Shown piece after piece: positions 12,654 to 25,637 of a DNA stretch of 64,000 bases (positions within the stretch are counted from its first letter, which is position 1; each line of letters opens with the position of its first letter). The DNA is from Glossina fuscipes. Lineage: Eukaryota; Arthropoda; Insecta; Diptera; Glossinidae. Below the pieces are notes generated by a model. It was not told the DNA's origin. It was given only the letters and a program-made list of their open reading frames with translations, and did no database searches. The DNA lies in contig NW_023998567.1 of the NCBI RefSeq assembly GCF_014805625.2, positions 1,082,157 to 1,146,156 on the forward strand, read 5' to 3'. The translations under genes and the position numbers were made by a program.

Positions 12654-13375
12654 TTCAATGTTAGTACGTATTCATATGGAAATCGTTTTTTTCTAGCTAC
12701 TTTCCCAAATGATTTAAATATATGTTCGAATTTGTTTTAGGAGAGGAGAGCAGATTTAGGGGTTTGAGGATCTAAGTGGATGGTCTGCAGATAGAAATAT
12801 AGATAAAGCCGAACGGAGTACTCAATTAGTGTAGGGTACATATCGGCGTTGGGTATACTATCACGCCCATCCGGTTAATTAGGCAAGCATCGTCTTTATT
12901 TGATAAGGGTAATAATGACACGTGCACTTTTAGAGGGAGTTCAGACAATTTAATATCTTTTTGTCTTCAAAGTTACATTACAAGGGTGGCGCTCAATGCG
13001 TAACCCACCTCATTGGAGTTTTTCCCATCTGCTCTATTAGGTAATAATGGCATTGATGGTATAAAACTCGCCACAAAACTGTAGAATTTTATAATTTCGT
13101 TTATTTATCTAGTTGACCAAAATTAAAAAGAAACAATTTAGAGCATACTCCATATTGTGCTCGTCGGCAAATGGGATGGTTGAAGTGATTCTAATTGTGC
13201 TTATCTTACTAACCTTACAAGTATAGCCTAACAGTGTGCATTAATTAAGAGGGACGGACAGGAAAAGAGTAATCAGTAGATTGATTACCTTCTCAAGCGG
13301 GCTGAAATTCTCCTACTCTATAAAGTATTACTGCAATTAATTATAAAACATAGTTTTTCTTCCAAAAAATATTAT
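12654..13375. other. Spacer without recognised feature
   Basis: No coding frame, repeat or RNA gene is supported between the J1 tail and the tail of the I-like element. Confidence 0.5.
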
Positions 13376-13540
13376 TATTATTATTATTATTGTAATTTTA
13401 GACTAATGAAATAAATTCTTAGGCTAAAAAAAAGACATTGAGCACTAGCAACACAGGCTATCGGCTCTAATTTAAATAAATGTACATTAGATAATGAGCT
13501 TATTAGTATTAATAAAGTAATATCTAGAATTGATATTCGA

Positions 13541-16500
13541 TTATGAAGCTGATTTTAGAATGTTCAAAGGGTTAATCGTTCCAAATGCAATACTTCTTGC
13601 CAAAGAAAAGTTGAGGCAGTCGCAGAGAATGTGCTTTATAGTGAGAATTTGTCCACAACTGCAGGAAGACTTCTTCAACATCCATTGGTGAGTTGCAATT
13701 GTATGACCAAGGCGAATTCTCGAAAATGTTTGGATCTTGGTTTTCTCAACATTTGTTGGATATAAAGGTGGAGTTAATTGAGAGTTAATGGAAGAGTAGT
13801 GGTGATGTTGGTATTGTAAATTTCCTTTTGCAATTTTCTCTTTAACTTTTCTTCCAATGTATCTTTGAAGATCCAACTTTTCCATGACATCATCCATAAT
13901 TAGAGGAGCAGAAGCAGCATCCTTTGCCGCTCGATCAGCCTGCTCATTTTCCAATAAACCGATGTAAATTGGTACTCATAACATTTTAATTTTTCCGTCG
14001 GGTGTTGTAATTATATTCCGTAATTTGTTGATGGTGCTCCATCTCGAAGTCGAAGGATTCCGAATACCTTGTAATACAGACAAACTGTTCGTAACAATGA
14101 CGGCTTTGAGTTTGTTTTTATGGGCAAGGTCCACGGCGTGAAGGATAGCTCTGACTTCGATTGTGAAAGTTGAAGCACTTTCGTAAAATATGTGACTGAG
14201 AAGAACCCGCGCTGTACCACGACACAAGCAGGAGGCAGACCAGAAGATTTTGAGCCGTCTGTGTATAAAAGATTCCAACCAGTATTGTCCAATACTTGGG
14301 TTTTTTCAGCTATTAGATTCCTGAAGACGTAACTTGGAGTATGTTCTTTCTTGCGCATAGACCGCGAGATGTCAAAAGAGCAGTCTTTCAAAATCCATGG
14401 AGGATTTGCGACGTACAAACAATAGTCAATTGCAGATGGTGACTTTGGAATTTTCTTCGCAATAATAATCTTTCTCACGTCATCACCGAGAATAGATTTG
14501 TTTGAATTAAGAAGCTTGGGGACTATTTTGGCTTTTAACTCATAAAGTCTATTTTCTAAAGTTGGGAGACCAGTTTCGATTATACTATTATTTATGGGCG
14601 TCGTCCGAAAAGCATAACAACTTGCTCTGACTGCTTGGTGGTGGGCCGGTTTAAGGATGTTGCAGCTATTGCCATAAATTACCAGAGCATAGTCAATCTT
14701 GCTTAACACAAGCATCTTGGTAAGATAAGCAATAATGTTAATGCGTGCATGGCTTTTCCAAGCATGTATGAAATTCACCCTTGTCAAAATAGAAGTTTTT
14801 AACCCAAGAAAGTGTGCTTTCCAACTATATTTGCTGGAAAAAGTGAGCCCGAGAATATGCAGCGTCTGCACGTTTAGTACTGGTAAGTCATTAATATGCA
14901 TCAGTAGATTTCCTGCAACGCATATCTGCTTTCAACATATGTGCACTTTTTTTAGATTTTTGTATGGAAATTTTAGCCCCTTGCCCTTGCGGAGATTTCT
15001 CATCCAATAGATTCGAGGATGTTGATTGCCTTCGTGCTTTCTTTTTTTTTTTGTAAAAATTTGTATACATCGTCTGCGTAGAGACAATGTTCCACTCGGC
15101 AAAGAATTTTGCTAATTTCGTTGAAGGCCATCTGGAAAAGCGTGACAGAAAGAGGCGATCCTTGCGGAATGCGGAAAGGAATCAGAGAGATGATTGTTGA
15201 TTCTAACTTCAAACCGCCGATGCGACATGAATGATTTGATGTAGTTGAAAAAATTTGGGTCCAACTTTCCATGATTTCAAGAGTTTTAAAACAACGTGTA
15301 GGCCAACTCTGTCAAATGTTTTTTCGAAATCAATTGAGAGAATTGTTACGTGATTTCGTTCGGAAATTACTTTGCTTGTAAAATAATCAATATGTAACAG
15401 AGCGTCGATGCACCCTCTACCCCGCTTGAAAACAACTTGTTGTTTTTTTTTCTCAGGTTCTTAGACTCAAGAAACCAAGATAATCTAGGTGCCATAATTT
15501 TTTCCAATACCTTTGAGCGGCAAGATAAAAGAGAGATTGGGCGATAGTGCGATGCGATGGAGATATTTTTAGACTTTGGAATTGGAACAAATGTAGCCAG
15601 TTTCCACATGTAGGGCATATGGCCAGTCAAAAATACTGTATTATATAGGGCCAGTAATTTCTTTTTATTTGAATTAGACAGCGCACTGATGAATTGGTAG
15701 GAGATACTGACTAGACCAGGTGTCTTCCCCTTCGATTTAGAGAGACAGCTTTCAACTTCTAAGGTAGATATGCAGTTTTCCAGCAAGGTGGCACATCTAT
15801 CAACACAATTCGAAAGAGTAACTGGAGTCCTTTTATTTTCGATGAAAGCACTGGAGAAGTTGCTGTCAGAGAAGTACTCCCACCACATTCGTCCAAAGTA
15901 ATTAGAAATATCATGTCCGTCAGTTAAAGTTCCATTGGGAGTGCAGATGGCAGAAATTTCGTTCAAGTTTGAAATTCCATAAAGTCTGTTAATTTTGCTC
16001 CAGACAACTTTCATTGATGTATTTCTGTGAATTCTTTTCAAAAAAAAGTTCGAAACTAAGTACCTTCGATTTCCGTAATTCCTTCCTGAAAAGACCGTTG
16101 GCCTTTTTGTATAATAACAAATGATCATGGTCAGGACATCTTTTAAAGCGGTGCCATAGATCCATTTTGTTTTTCTTCAAAAACGAAAGCGTGTTGTTCC
16201 ACCAAGGAACCATCGTTTAAAAGAGCTGTTGGATTGGGGAATAGAAAGATGAGCAGCCGTGCGAATCGCTTTCTATCAGCATCATGGTTGCAGTTCCCGT
16301 TAAATGGCTTTGAATTCAGAAATGACTCGGCCTGGTTGGAGTAATTGATCCAATACGTTTTATCTGGATGGAATTTGGCCTGTTTTGCTGGAGTAACAGG
16401 CGACATTGAAAGTTTAAGATCGATTATGATTGGAATGTCGTCACTATTATGTAGATCATCAGAAATAGACCAGGAAACCAAAGGAAGAAGTGAGGGAAAG

Positions 16501-17034
16501 CAACATGTTAAATCAATATGTGAAAAAGTGTGATGAGTTGAGAAGTGCGTTGGTTTTCCATCATTTAAAATGACAGTACCACGAGTGTTGTTCACTGTTG
16601 AGACTCAGATGGTATTCCGGCTGTTAAAGTCGCCACATATAATTAATGGGGGGGAAAGTAAGGAGAACAAATTGTACAGTTCTTGCTGAGAAAACGATTG
16701 CGAAGTTGGGATATAGAGCGAAAGCACTGTAAATTTTATGTTTAAGGTTATTTGTATCGCTACGGCTTGTATATTTGAACTTAAATTTATGCGTTTGTGA
16801 GGTATACTTGATTTTTTAAGAACACCAATTCCTTGTTTGGAATATAAATTTTGATCAGCATTCGTGAAGTATCCAGTATATGATTTGTGTGAAATAGGAT
16901 TAAAAGAGCTTCTATAATGGATATTTTGAAGCGATATAAAGGTTGGACTGAAATCACTTACGTGTGTACGGAGTTCATCAAAATTATTAAGAAGCCCCTT
17001 AATGTTCCCTTGTAGAATTTTAAAAACTTAATTG
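13541..17034 (-). pseudogene. I-like ORF2: APE endonuclease, RT, RNase H
   Basis: This is the polyprotein for target-primed reverse transcription. From the N-terminus on the minus strand it shows an APE endonuclease with ICGDFNSRN near 16635, SHIDLT near 16520 and SDDIPIII near 16440 (the family has SDHxP, so the key His is lost). RT follows from about 16200, with the FVPIPKSKN and ASHYRPISLLS blocks at 15590-15530, RIPQGSPLSVTLF near 15160 and LYADDVYKF near 15080. RNase H has LYTDGSKSSG near 14240 and ENEQADRAAKDA near 13935. A C-terminal Cys-rich segment ends at 13541. At least five frameshifts break the frame, at about 16600, 16140, 15370, 15000 and 14010. The domain order and the presence of RNase H support the I clade. 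Confidence 0.88.
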
Positions 17035-17058
17035 TAGTGACATGGAGTGAAAAGTAGA

Positions 17059-18322
17059 TTAAGCGTCTCTGTCGAAAACGTCACTATAAGAATTTTGCGT
17101 GAATAATTTGTTCTTAGCAGCAGAACAATCTGTACTTAGGTGTTTGCGTAAATTTGAAGTTGGCACACGTGAATAATTTGATATTGATGGTTGATTGAGA
17201 GATAGAAGGTTGGATTTGTTACAGCTTGTAAATTGTTGAGTAGAGTTGAGAACTGGTGGTTCTGGGGGATTTAGTTTATTAGATTTTGGCATATGTGTTG
17301 TTGTTTGAATTTTTTCAATATTATCTTTAGCGGGCAATGGAACTGATTTGGCAATGTAATTTTTGGTTGATGGTAGAACAGGTTTTTCATTGGAAGGAGT
17401 TGGAATTAAAGGTTTATTAGGTACGTTTTGTGCGGCGACAACGGCGTAGGTATTGCTTTTGCTAATTCTTTGGGATCCAGATGGCTTAATTTACCGGTAT
17501 TTGCGTCGCGCTTCACCCATGCTACAGTAATTTTGTTTTGATTTTTAGAATTTCGCGCATTTGTATAAAACGTGGGCATTGTTTGTCTAACGCCGAGTGT
17601 TGATCATTACAATTTAAGCAGAAGCTACGCGTACAGTTTTCAGCAGTTAGCACAGGATGGAGGACTGGTGAATCATTTTGCCGTATGACCCAAGCGTTAG
17701 CAGTTTTTACACCTCATGGGATTTGGAATGTAGAGTTCTACTTTACATTTGTACCACGCTACATCAACCGTTGTCGGTAGCCGATAGCGGTCAAAAGTCA
17801 AAATAATTCTTCCTGTAGGAGCGCGGGTTTTTCCATCATCATTTAATTTGGTGAATTTGTAGACTTCAGTCACTCCTTCACTGCCCATTTCGCGAACAAT
17901 TTCATCTTCCGGCACATGCTTTAAGCATGGGGCATAAACTACGCCTTTAACCGAGTTGAGTTTGTCATGCAGTTTAGCGTATATTTTACATAAATTAGCT
18001 AATGATTTTGATTTTATAAGCTTGTCGGTTGCGCTCGGGTTCCCAGCGAGGACAAGTAAATTCCCATCGCGTAGAATCGATAGAGGGTCTATATATGTTG
18101 TAATGCCATCTAGTGCTTTTTTAATAACGAAAGGGCTGATTTGCGAAATGGCTATGGAGGGATCAGTTGGAGAAATCACAACATAATTTTTTTGTTAACA
18201 GGAATGATGCTATTAGTTGGCAACACCGGAAAGTTGGAATTTTAAATTTTTTTTCTTTGGGGGCATACTTCTGCTAATAGATGAAATCTATTTGAGTTTT
18301 TATCTGGCGGCCCCGGGGCCAT
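17059..18322 (-). pseudogene. I-like ORF1 (gag-like RNA-binding protein)
   Basis: The chosen start is the Met of MAPGPPDKNSNRF at 18322; a frameshift near 18200 leads into VISPTDPSIAISQISP. A 160-codon open stretch covers 18179-17697. It ends at a CCHC knuckle of which C-K-N-C and the LGHT His are intact, while two positions are stops and the last Cys is Phe. Two more Cys clusters follow (CANC, then FCLNCNDQH near 17600), so two or three knuckles were present, as in I-factor ORF1. The tail at 17337-17059 is rich in Ser, Asn and Pro. ORF2 begins about 25 nt after the ORF1 stop. Confidence 0.8.
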
Positions 18323-20374
18323 TATGCCTTATGGCTGTCTATTAATTAGCAAATTGGGAAATAACCACTCACTTGAAAAGGTTTGGGAACTGTGGAAGAA
18401 GGTTGGGAACTACTAAAGGAAAATGTCAATTGTTTTCAATTTCCTTATTTTTATTTTTCCTTTCTTTGTTTTCTCTTTTATTGTTTTATTATATATAGAG
18501 GAAACAAAAGCACGTACGCGATATCCGCGTTAACCAGTTTTAGCAAAAACACTGAAAAGACGGGAGTTAAATACACAAAAATACCGAAACAATTGAACAA
18601 TCGCAGACGAAAAGAAAACACGCACTACACTGAACACAAGTCGAAATAAATATATATAAATATATAAAAATTATTTTATTCTAACTAATGAATAATAAAG
18701 TTTAAAATTTGTTTGGTAAAAGTAATAGTTGCTGTAGGTTTTTATATTCTTAGGAGAAGGAAATAAAAAAATGAAAGCTTTTCGTGTCACCGAATGCATT
18801 CGTTACTTCCTTTAATAACATCTACCAATCGCTAAAACAGCAATTCTTTGAAAAGTTCTCTTTAAGTGAAAAATGCGAACTTAGTAAAATTTTGAAAGAG
18901 TCAAATATAGTTCCATAAATTGCCAAAAAAATGAAACATAGCCTTAACAGCGTCGAATATTGACGCGATCTCAGAGTTTCTCGAAATAGCTGAAAAATTG
19001 TGAGAAGCCAGTCGTGGTTCCGAAGTTACTTCTATTGGTGACAGGACTCGGCGTAATCAACAATAAACTACAAACTGTCATCATATAAATATGTTAGAAA
19101 GCAACAGAAAATCAAGTAATAACCAATATCTGCGACAGATGTAATACGCTTTCGGGAGACATCTGCGAAATTAAGCAACGTACATATTCTTATCAAAACA
19201 TGTTTCGGCAAAGACGTTTTAATAGACTCCGTTCAAGCGGACGTTCCGCGAAACCCCAAAATTGGACTTGTAAATATCACTTTCGTCTTGGTAGTAAAGC
19301 CAGATGAAGTGTGCAATTTTTTAATGTCAAAAAAAATGAAACGTCGAACGTCAAGGAGTCGCGTTATTATGGAAACATAAATCGAGTTATTACGTCATTC
19401 AAATAGTTGGTTCTTTATATTCGATAAAGAAAACAAACTAAACTTTCTTAGTAACGGGGCAGAAATTTTTGTACTAATAAAGAATATAAACGTTCGTCCG
19501 AAGTTATTCTAACGGCACCGAAGGGTCTCTCTACTTCTACTTTTACCAAAAAACTAGGCCTGCGTCGACATTTTCTTTTAATTTTAAACTGGCCGACTTA
19601 CCCATACATGTGATTGGCGCAGATTTCTTATAAAAATATGGTGTGTTAATCGATGTCGAAGATAAAAGTTTGATTGACCTAATCACTTATTTTTCTGTTA
19701 AAGTTGCATTTTTTACTTCCAATTTATGACAACCGAAGCTATTTTCTGTCGACAACAGATATACTAGCCTCCTTGAAGAATTTCCTTCTTTATATTCGAA
19801 ACCAGACTACAACAAGCACATTATACGTTCTACTGTCCATAGAGTTGCAACAAAAGGATAATTACCTTTTTCGAGACTTAAACGACCAGACTTATTAAGA
19901 AGAACAAACGCAAAAAGTGAATTGGAACGTTTGATTAAGTCTGGTATATGCCGATCTTTCAATTCCTTTTATAGATCACCATTTAGTTCGCAAAAAAGGA
20001 ATTCAAACATTGTCGAGCATAAGGGAATTTCAGCAGACCTATAACAATTATAACTGCGGATAGATATCCCTTCCCACACATTCACGATTTAAACATCACT
20101 GTTTTAAGCAAGAAAGTCTTCTCCACGTTGAAAAGAGAGAGAGTTAAGGCGTACTACCAAATTCTTATGGATAAAGATGACAGTCATAAAACAACTATTA
20201 CGATCTCTTTAGGCATGTGAAGGAATTCGAACATCGGCATTCGCAATTATGCACAAATTTTTCAACGTTTCACAAATGACATAATATATGGCTTCGCCAT
20301 TGCCTTAGTGCATATGAATGATGATCTCATGGCAAATTCGATTAAACACGAAGGTATTAAACACTTAAAACGTG

Positions 20375-22718
20375 TAACGGCCGCGAACAGACTTAGGGTA
20401 GGGTATCAGTCGGTCAGTGTCAGCCTAAGACACTGCAGTAACGGCATCCCGTTATGCAAAAATCGCATGATTTTGCGGTACATTTCCTTTTTTCCAAGTG
20501 TAGCGGCTAGCCGCTATACAGCAACATAAAGAAGAAAAAGAAAAGGAAAAGAGAAGAAATCATGCGAGGGGATAGTTTTACGTTGAGTTTGGTTCTGAAT
20601 GTTGAAGTGAAAACGTCAACGAGTGCGTTTGGTTTTCGATTGTTCTTTGATTGTGTGGCTGAGCTCTGGCTGTTCTTTCCTTTTTTTTAAATATGAGCTC
20701 AGGCGGAAAGATGACCATTAAGAAGAAAAAAATATCAAAGAAAAGAAATTCTTAACGTGCGGAAACGATACATTCATAAAATTAGCAAAATTGTGATGTG
20801 TTAAATATATCGAATAGTCAACTCACATCTTTCAATTAAAATTTAAATGATAAATTTACTGAAATCTTTTTTTCTAAACCTAACGATACAAATAATAAGC
20901 TTACGAATTATTGAAACTAGACATGAGTTTTTTAAACCGATTGCAATAGAGAATTGATAATTGAATATCAAAAGACAAAAAGCCACACAAGGCGGTTTGA
21001 ACTGTTCGTAAGCGTTTGTTCTAAAAATGTTCGAGCGAAAACCAAGTGTATGTTGTTATGCAGTGTGAACCAAAGAAAAAAATTCTCCACTTTAAGGAAG
21101 AAAAAATGTTCTAGTTTGATATTGAGTGAGATTTAACAGAAAAATTCCTCCAAATTTTGGATCTGATAATGGTAATAAAAGCCGTGTACTTCTCGCATTT
21201 TGTTAATCAATTCAATAATTTTTTTTTAATCCGAATATCAAAAAAAAAAAGGAAAAAGAAAAAAATAATAAGGAACATAAAAGAAAATTTTACAATAGCC
21301 ATCTTGCTCATAGAACAAAGAAGAAAAAAATAAAGAGGAATAAAGAAAGAGTATTTGAAAATTTCTCTTAACAAAAGCAAATCGTTAAAGAGAAAAAAAA
21401 AGGAAATATAAATAAATAGATCTACCAATTCTCCTTATCTTGCCGTCAAATTTAATTGCATCTGTACAGGTTTTGTTAAGTTGCAATACAGCGTTGACAA
21501 TTAAAGCTCAAAGTCAGAAAACCACATGAAGCAAACAAATAAGAGGAAGCGGTACAAAGTCAGAATATTGTGTGTTTTTAATTATTAAACGATAAAACTG
21601 CCTTCAACAATCACGAAGTGAAGACTTGAGTGTGTTGGTAGAATGTACCAAGCAAAGCGCATCGCGTTCGTGTAGGAACATATTATGTTTAAATATCAAT
21701 GACAGTATGCGTACGAAAACAAGAGAAAAAAAGTAAAAATAAATGAAACAAAAATATAACTATGTAAATAATATAAAATTATGGAAATTTTGTATAAAGA
21801 ATACGTGAACTTCATGTTACAATAGCTTTGAAAGAAGAAAATTGTTAATATTGAAATATTTAAAAAGAAAGAGAATTATTACAAAGAGACATCAACATTA
21901 ATATGTGAGTTAAGTTAGAGAAACTTTCGGCGAAATTTTCAGGAATTGATATACTATGCAAATTTGATAAAAGAGAAAAAAAGTGTGAATGTTATAATTT
22001 GAGAAGTGAAGAGTTCCAAGCATTAATTTTGACTCCTTTTGCAATACAATAAAAGAAATATTTAAACCCCATGTGTACTTTTATGCTTTTAAAGATTGTT
22101 AAATTAGCCTATAATTTTGGGTGTGCGTTATGCATTGAAGGCATAAAGAAAAAAAAAAACAAATAGTAATCATAATAATAATAATTACGACTGTAACTTG
22201 GAATAAAATTTGTTATTTAAATTTCAAAGTGAAGGCAAAAATATACAAACATTTTATCTATTAACTATGAAATAAATGAAACGTCTTTCAGTGGAGTTGA
22301 AGATTGCTTTTCTTAAGATCGTACCCGTGGTATTACTTGTGACCAACAAGGGCGACTGAACGCCGCCAGCTTGAGTGAACAAAATTGGCCTCTGACAGCG
22401 TCATTCATTTTCATCGGCAGAAATACGCGACTTCTCAGTAGCAGCGAATAGCAGGTACCAACAGCAGCCAACACAGGGAGAACCGTGTCAATATTTGGGG
22501 AGAGATAAAGCATGGTAGTCAGGTATTTACCTTCTGTTTTATTTGAGTCATGAGTTACCGGTGAACTACAATGAGCGGGTAAGGCTCCGCATGTGTCTGT
22601 TGTAGCGGAAGTACGATGTAAGGGGTGCACGCGGGGGGGACCCTAGGGGGGACATAGGACAGATACAGACGGACTGAGGAGGACGACGGACAGGACAGAC
22701 GGCGTAATTAGATAGTGT
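20375..22718. mobile_element. 2.34-kb non-coding insertion in G1, possible solo LTR
   Basis: The gypsy RT frame breaks right after HLKR at 20373 and continues at 22719 in alignable sequence. The two breakpoints carry the same 5 bases, ACGTG (20370-20374 and 22719-22723), as expected of a target-site duplication. The insert begins (TG)TAACGGCCGCG. It has no coding frame, is rich in A/G runs on the plus strand (20530-22260), and ends in a G-rich segment (22630-22710). Size, lack of genes and the TGTAACG start suggest a long solo LTR, but the far end does not show a clear CA, so the class is an inference. Confidence 0.55.
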
Positions 22719-23045
22719 ACGTGAAAGGCTTTTTTTTTTACTAGATATTACTTCATTACAGCTAATGTTTCTTTCGGTAATGCGGAATCGTGGGTCAAGA
22801 GTAGCCGCTTTACTTTGGAAGAGCTAGGTCGCATCGCTTCGAACAAATGTTACAAACGATTTACGAACGGTCATAATGTATCCGAAAATGAAATTAAACA
22901 ATTTGAGGAGAAGTTTAGAGCTAATAAAAAATTTGAACCTTCTCAAAGAGTGAAACATTTGCAAAAGTTTCTCGGAATGATGAGCCATTATCACAGACAT
23001 ATGCAAGATTTGGCAGAACTAGTCTTCCCTTCCCTAATACGGTAA
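22719..23045 (+). pseudogene. G1 RT C-terminus, resumed after the insertion
   Basis: This continues the Ty3/gypsy RT thumb region. The open frame at 22815-23045 contains NVSENEIKQFEEKF and KHLQKFLGMMSHYHRHMQDL, matching the family blocks for the GHxVS and LGMxNFYRRF segments. It documents that the sequences on both sides of the 20375-22718 insert were once one gene. Confidence 0.8.
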
Positions 23046-23829
23046 ATTAAGCGACTAAACTCGAACAGAAAATGCTCGTTTAGCACGATTTGACGCGCAA
23101 ATTTTGCGAAGATATCAAGAAGAAATTTTCCGATCAAATTTCAACCCAGAAGCTCTGTCTCGCTTACAGTTGGCACTTCCTCTGTTGCTATTGGCGGTGC
23201 TCTTCATATTTAACTTTATCATGTGCTTACGAGTTTGGCACAGCGAATTGATTTGCAGCTTGAAACACTCATATTGAAACGACAAGAAGACTCCGAGGTT
23301 AAAATTATATAAATCAACCTTTAAAAAACTCATTAAATTTAGAACTAATAACAATATTATTCCTCGACTTAGAAATTTCGTGCGGAAAATTTTATTTCGG
23401 CCATATCAACGTATTGAATGCTAAAATGTTAAAATAAATAGGCACACGAAACCTCCAACTAGTAAGACCTCATTTCAACAAGTCGTTTCAAAAACATTCA
23501 CTTAGACATTGTTGGCCCACTCTAACTATAAAAGCAAGTTCGTACAAGGTGCTTATAGGAATTTCAATCATTTCTTGGCCTGAAAAGAGCATTTATTGAG
23601 GAAACTTGGAGTAATATAGTAATCAAACCAAGCTATTTTCCATTATTTTCTACAACTTTTTCTCATCTTTCTGGCAACATGGCAATACTGCGTCAAAACA
23701 TCGATATTAGCTTGGCAGCTTGACCCATTTTCGCAATTCTTTAGGATTTTAAAACCGCTTGCCAGATAAACCATGTGGCATAGATCTGAGAAACTCGAAA
23801 TCGGAAGGCGTTATGCCTAATGGGGACGC

Positions 23830-24265
23830 TGGGTGCAGCGAAACTATTCTAGCTGCAACGGTGCACCTTAGCCAACTCTTCCAACGTGTGGCAGAGTGTT
23901 GCCTCTTGCGTTTGCGGGGCAACTAACGAAACCACGCTGATGGAACGGCTCGCAATGATATTTTCAATCAATTCGTGCCATTTTTCCTTCTTTTGGATCT
24001 TTTCCGTCGTATATAAAAGTGTAGAAACAGTGCGTTCATCAGTAGCTGAACTGTTCGCTTTTTGAGAGTTTGAGCTGGGCCAGTAAGTCTTGCAATTTAC
24101 TGTCTTCGAACTTTTCGGTCTTCCACTTTTACACCACCGAAGGCAAAGCTGACAGTTGGGGTATGATGGAGCAGAATCACCATAAGCTTTTAAAAGTGTT
24201 TTATGACTTTCGGGTACAGATTTCTTCAAACCATAAAAGTAGTGAATGTCGGAAAAGCAATTTTG
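23830..24265 (-). mobile_element. mariner-type transposase relic
   Basis: A 126-codon frame (24229-23849) reads like the N-terminal helix-turn-helix half of a mariner transposase: a GLKKSVPESHKTLLKAYGDS segment, then APSYPNC, a CKSGRPKS stretch where the family has SGRP, and ATDERTVSTLLYTTEKIQKK before KWHELI. In the family this half binds the terminal inverted repeats. The DDE/D catalytic half is absent and no terminal repeats were located. It lies between the two integrase pieces of G1, so it probably inserted into that element. Confidence 0.65.
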
Positions 24266-25119
24266 AACCTTCCATGATTAACTGTATATACAATGTATAC
24301 GCTGAATAACTCCATAATACTAAATGGAAAACCATTATTTTGCGTAGAGAAAGGTAAAGATCGTCGAATTTACATGTACATTAATATGTCACATTACCTT
24401 ATCATTTTCGCAAATAGATGTCGTTGATTAAAATACATGCAAGCACATATTATTCTAGGTCGCTTTAGATCGCAAGAAGCATTTCCTTTAAGAAAAATTT
24501 CTGCACCCACAATAACTTTCATTTTTCTGAACAGTTACATTTCTGCGTTTTGGCGCTTACTTTTACCACCGACAAAGGTAAACAATTTATGTATGAGATA
24601 TTTTCCGAGTTGAAACCATTTGGGGATTCGCAAAACAACATCCTTACCTTTTCATCCTCAATGAAATAGAATGGTTGAACGTTTCCACAGACAACATAAA
24701 TCCGCCTCGAGAGCCAGGGAATGAATAAATTATTGATACGTTAAATTACCAACAGTTCTTTTAAGTTTACGTTCTGCCTTTAAAGAGGACAACCATATAT
24801 AGTACTTCTTTTAACAAAAAGGAATTATATACATAAATTATTATAATTCGGCGACTTTTTAAACGTAAATCGTTACTGAAGAGGCAGTGTAACTGGTAAA
24901 CGAGAAATTAGCCATCTATATTTTAGACCGCAAAAATCGTTGTGGAAGAAAAGAAAATTAAATCAATTATTCTATTTAAAATTCTTGATACATTTACAAT
25001 GATCAAGTATATTGCGATTTTTCACAACGATTAAATGATGCAATCAACATATCATGGAATTTATGCCTGCTTTGCCGTCTTAGACAACAACGGATCGCTT
25101 ACGTGAAATCCGCGAAGTG

Positions 25120-25637
25120 TGGAAGATGGCGCTTAGTAATGTAAATCTAGCATCTTTTTATTCACTGTACTATACTTCCTTATCGTCTCTCGAAAAAGAT
25201 AGAGTTGTTCTTGGCGTTTTCTTCGTAATCAAAGTAATAAATGATGCTATTGACTCGCCTGCATTACTTGGTGAAATAGGCTTTAATGTCCCCAACCGCT
25301 TCTCTAGGCGCTTTACCTTGGTAAAGCTTAGTCAATGTAAAAATAAATAATAGCTGTTTAACCCGCTCAGAGTTGTTTGCAAGAACTTAAATGATGTCTA
25401 CCACTTATTCTCATTGCTTAATGCGCGTAATTTACCTATGTCATACTTAAACTAGCTCTTAACCTTAAAACGTTACGATGAGTCGAAAATGAATTGTTGT
25501 TAAGTATTATCGGTTGCCAAGCTTATGCATGTTTGCGATGGCTTAGGGGTTCAATCGCAATTTGGTCCTTTACCGGTTGTGGGTATGACTCTATGCTGGT
25601 TGTGTACATGCTTTTTTCTTTTTTTTCATTCTTATTA
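25120..25637 (+). mobile_element. J1 LINE copy e, 3' end, left part
   Basis: This is a 5'-truncated J1 fragment. The C-terminal RT segment FFVIKVINDAIDSPALLGE and FNVPNRFSRRFTLV lie near 25225-25325, followed by 3' UTR sequence alignable with 12380-12500. The copy is interrupted at 25637 by an I-like LINE in opposite orientation and resumes after the assembly gap at 26376. Confidence 0.85.

Larger units (their letters stand above)
13376..18645 (-). mobile_element. Near full-length I-like LINE
   Basis: A complete-looking non-LTR element of I type lies on the minus strand. It has a 5' UTR beginning near 18633 with an initiator-like CAGTG and a downstream CGTG, as expected for an internal Pol II promoter. 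ORF1 is at 18322-17059 and ORF2 at about 17034-13541. A short 3' UTR ends in a (TAA)n tail, seen as ATT repeats at 13376-13393, which is the hallmark tail of I elements. The length of about 5.3 kb equals that of known I factors. Both ORFs carry frameshifts and stops. No target-site duplication could be matched. Confidence 0.9.
18800..24720 (+). mobile_element. Ty3/gypsy relic 'G1', interrupted by other insertions
   Basis: Pol fragments of a Ty3/gypsy element read left to right in family order. Protease: GAEIFVLIKNINVRPK at 19459, then the GVLIDVEDKSLID end near 19640. RT: ITADRYPFPHIHDL near 20050, YYQILMDKDDSHKT near 20150 and FAIALVHMNDDLMANS near 20290, where the family YLDD has become HMNDD. 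After a 2.3-kb insertion, RT resumes at 22719 and reaches HLQKFLGMMSHYHRHM near 22960. Integrase pieces lie at 23490-23620 and 24530-24690 (FTTDKGKQFMYEIFSELKP, MVERFHRQHKSA). A gag is not identifiable between 18800 and 19400. LTRs were not found, so the ends are approximate. Confidence 0.8.

Noticed and set aside
13376..18645. Target-site duplication for the full-length I-like element
   Set aside because: The sequences next to the (TAA)n tail and next to the 5' end could not be matched beyond AT-rich chance similarity.
21207..21428. 73-codon hydrophobic minus-strand frame
   Set aside because: Phe/Leu-rich product of an A-rich low-complexity tract.
22313..22630. 105-codon minus-strand frame inside the G1 insert
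   Set aside because: No recognisable motif, and it lies in a G-rich end segment with many chance open frames.
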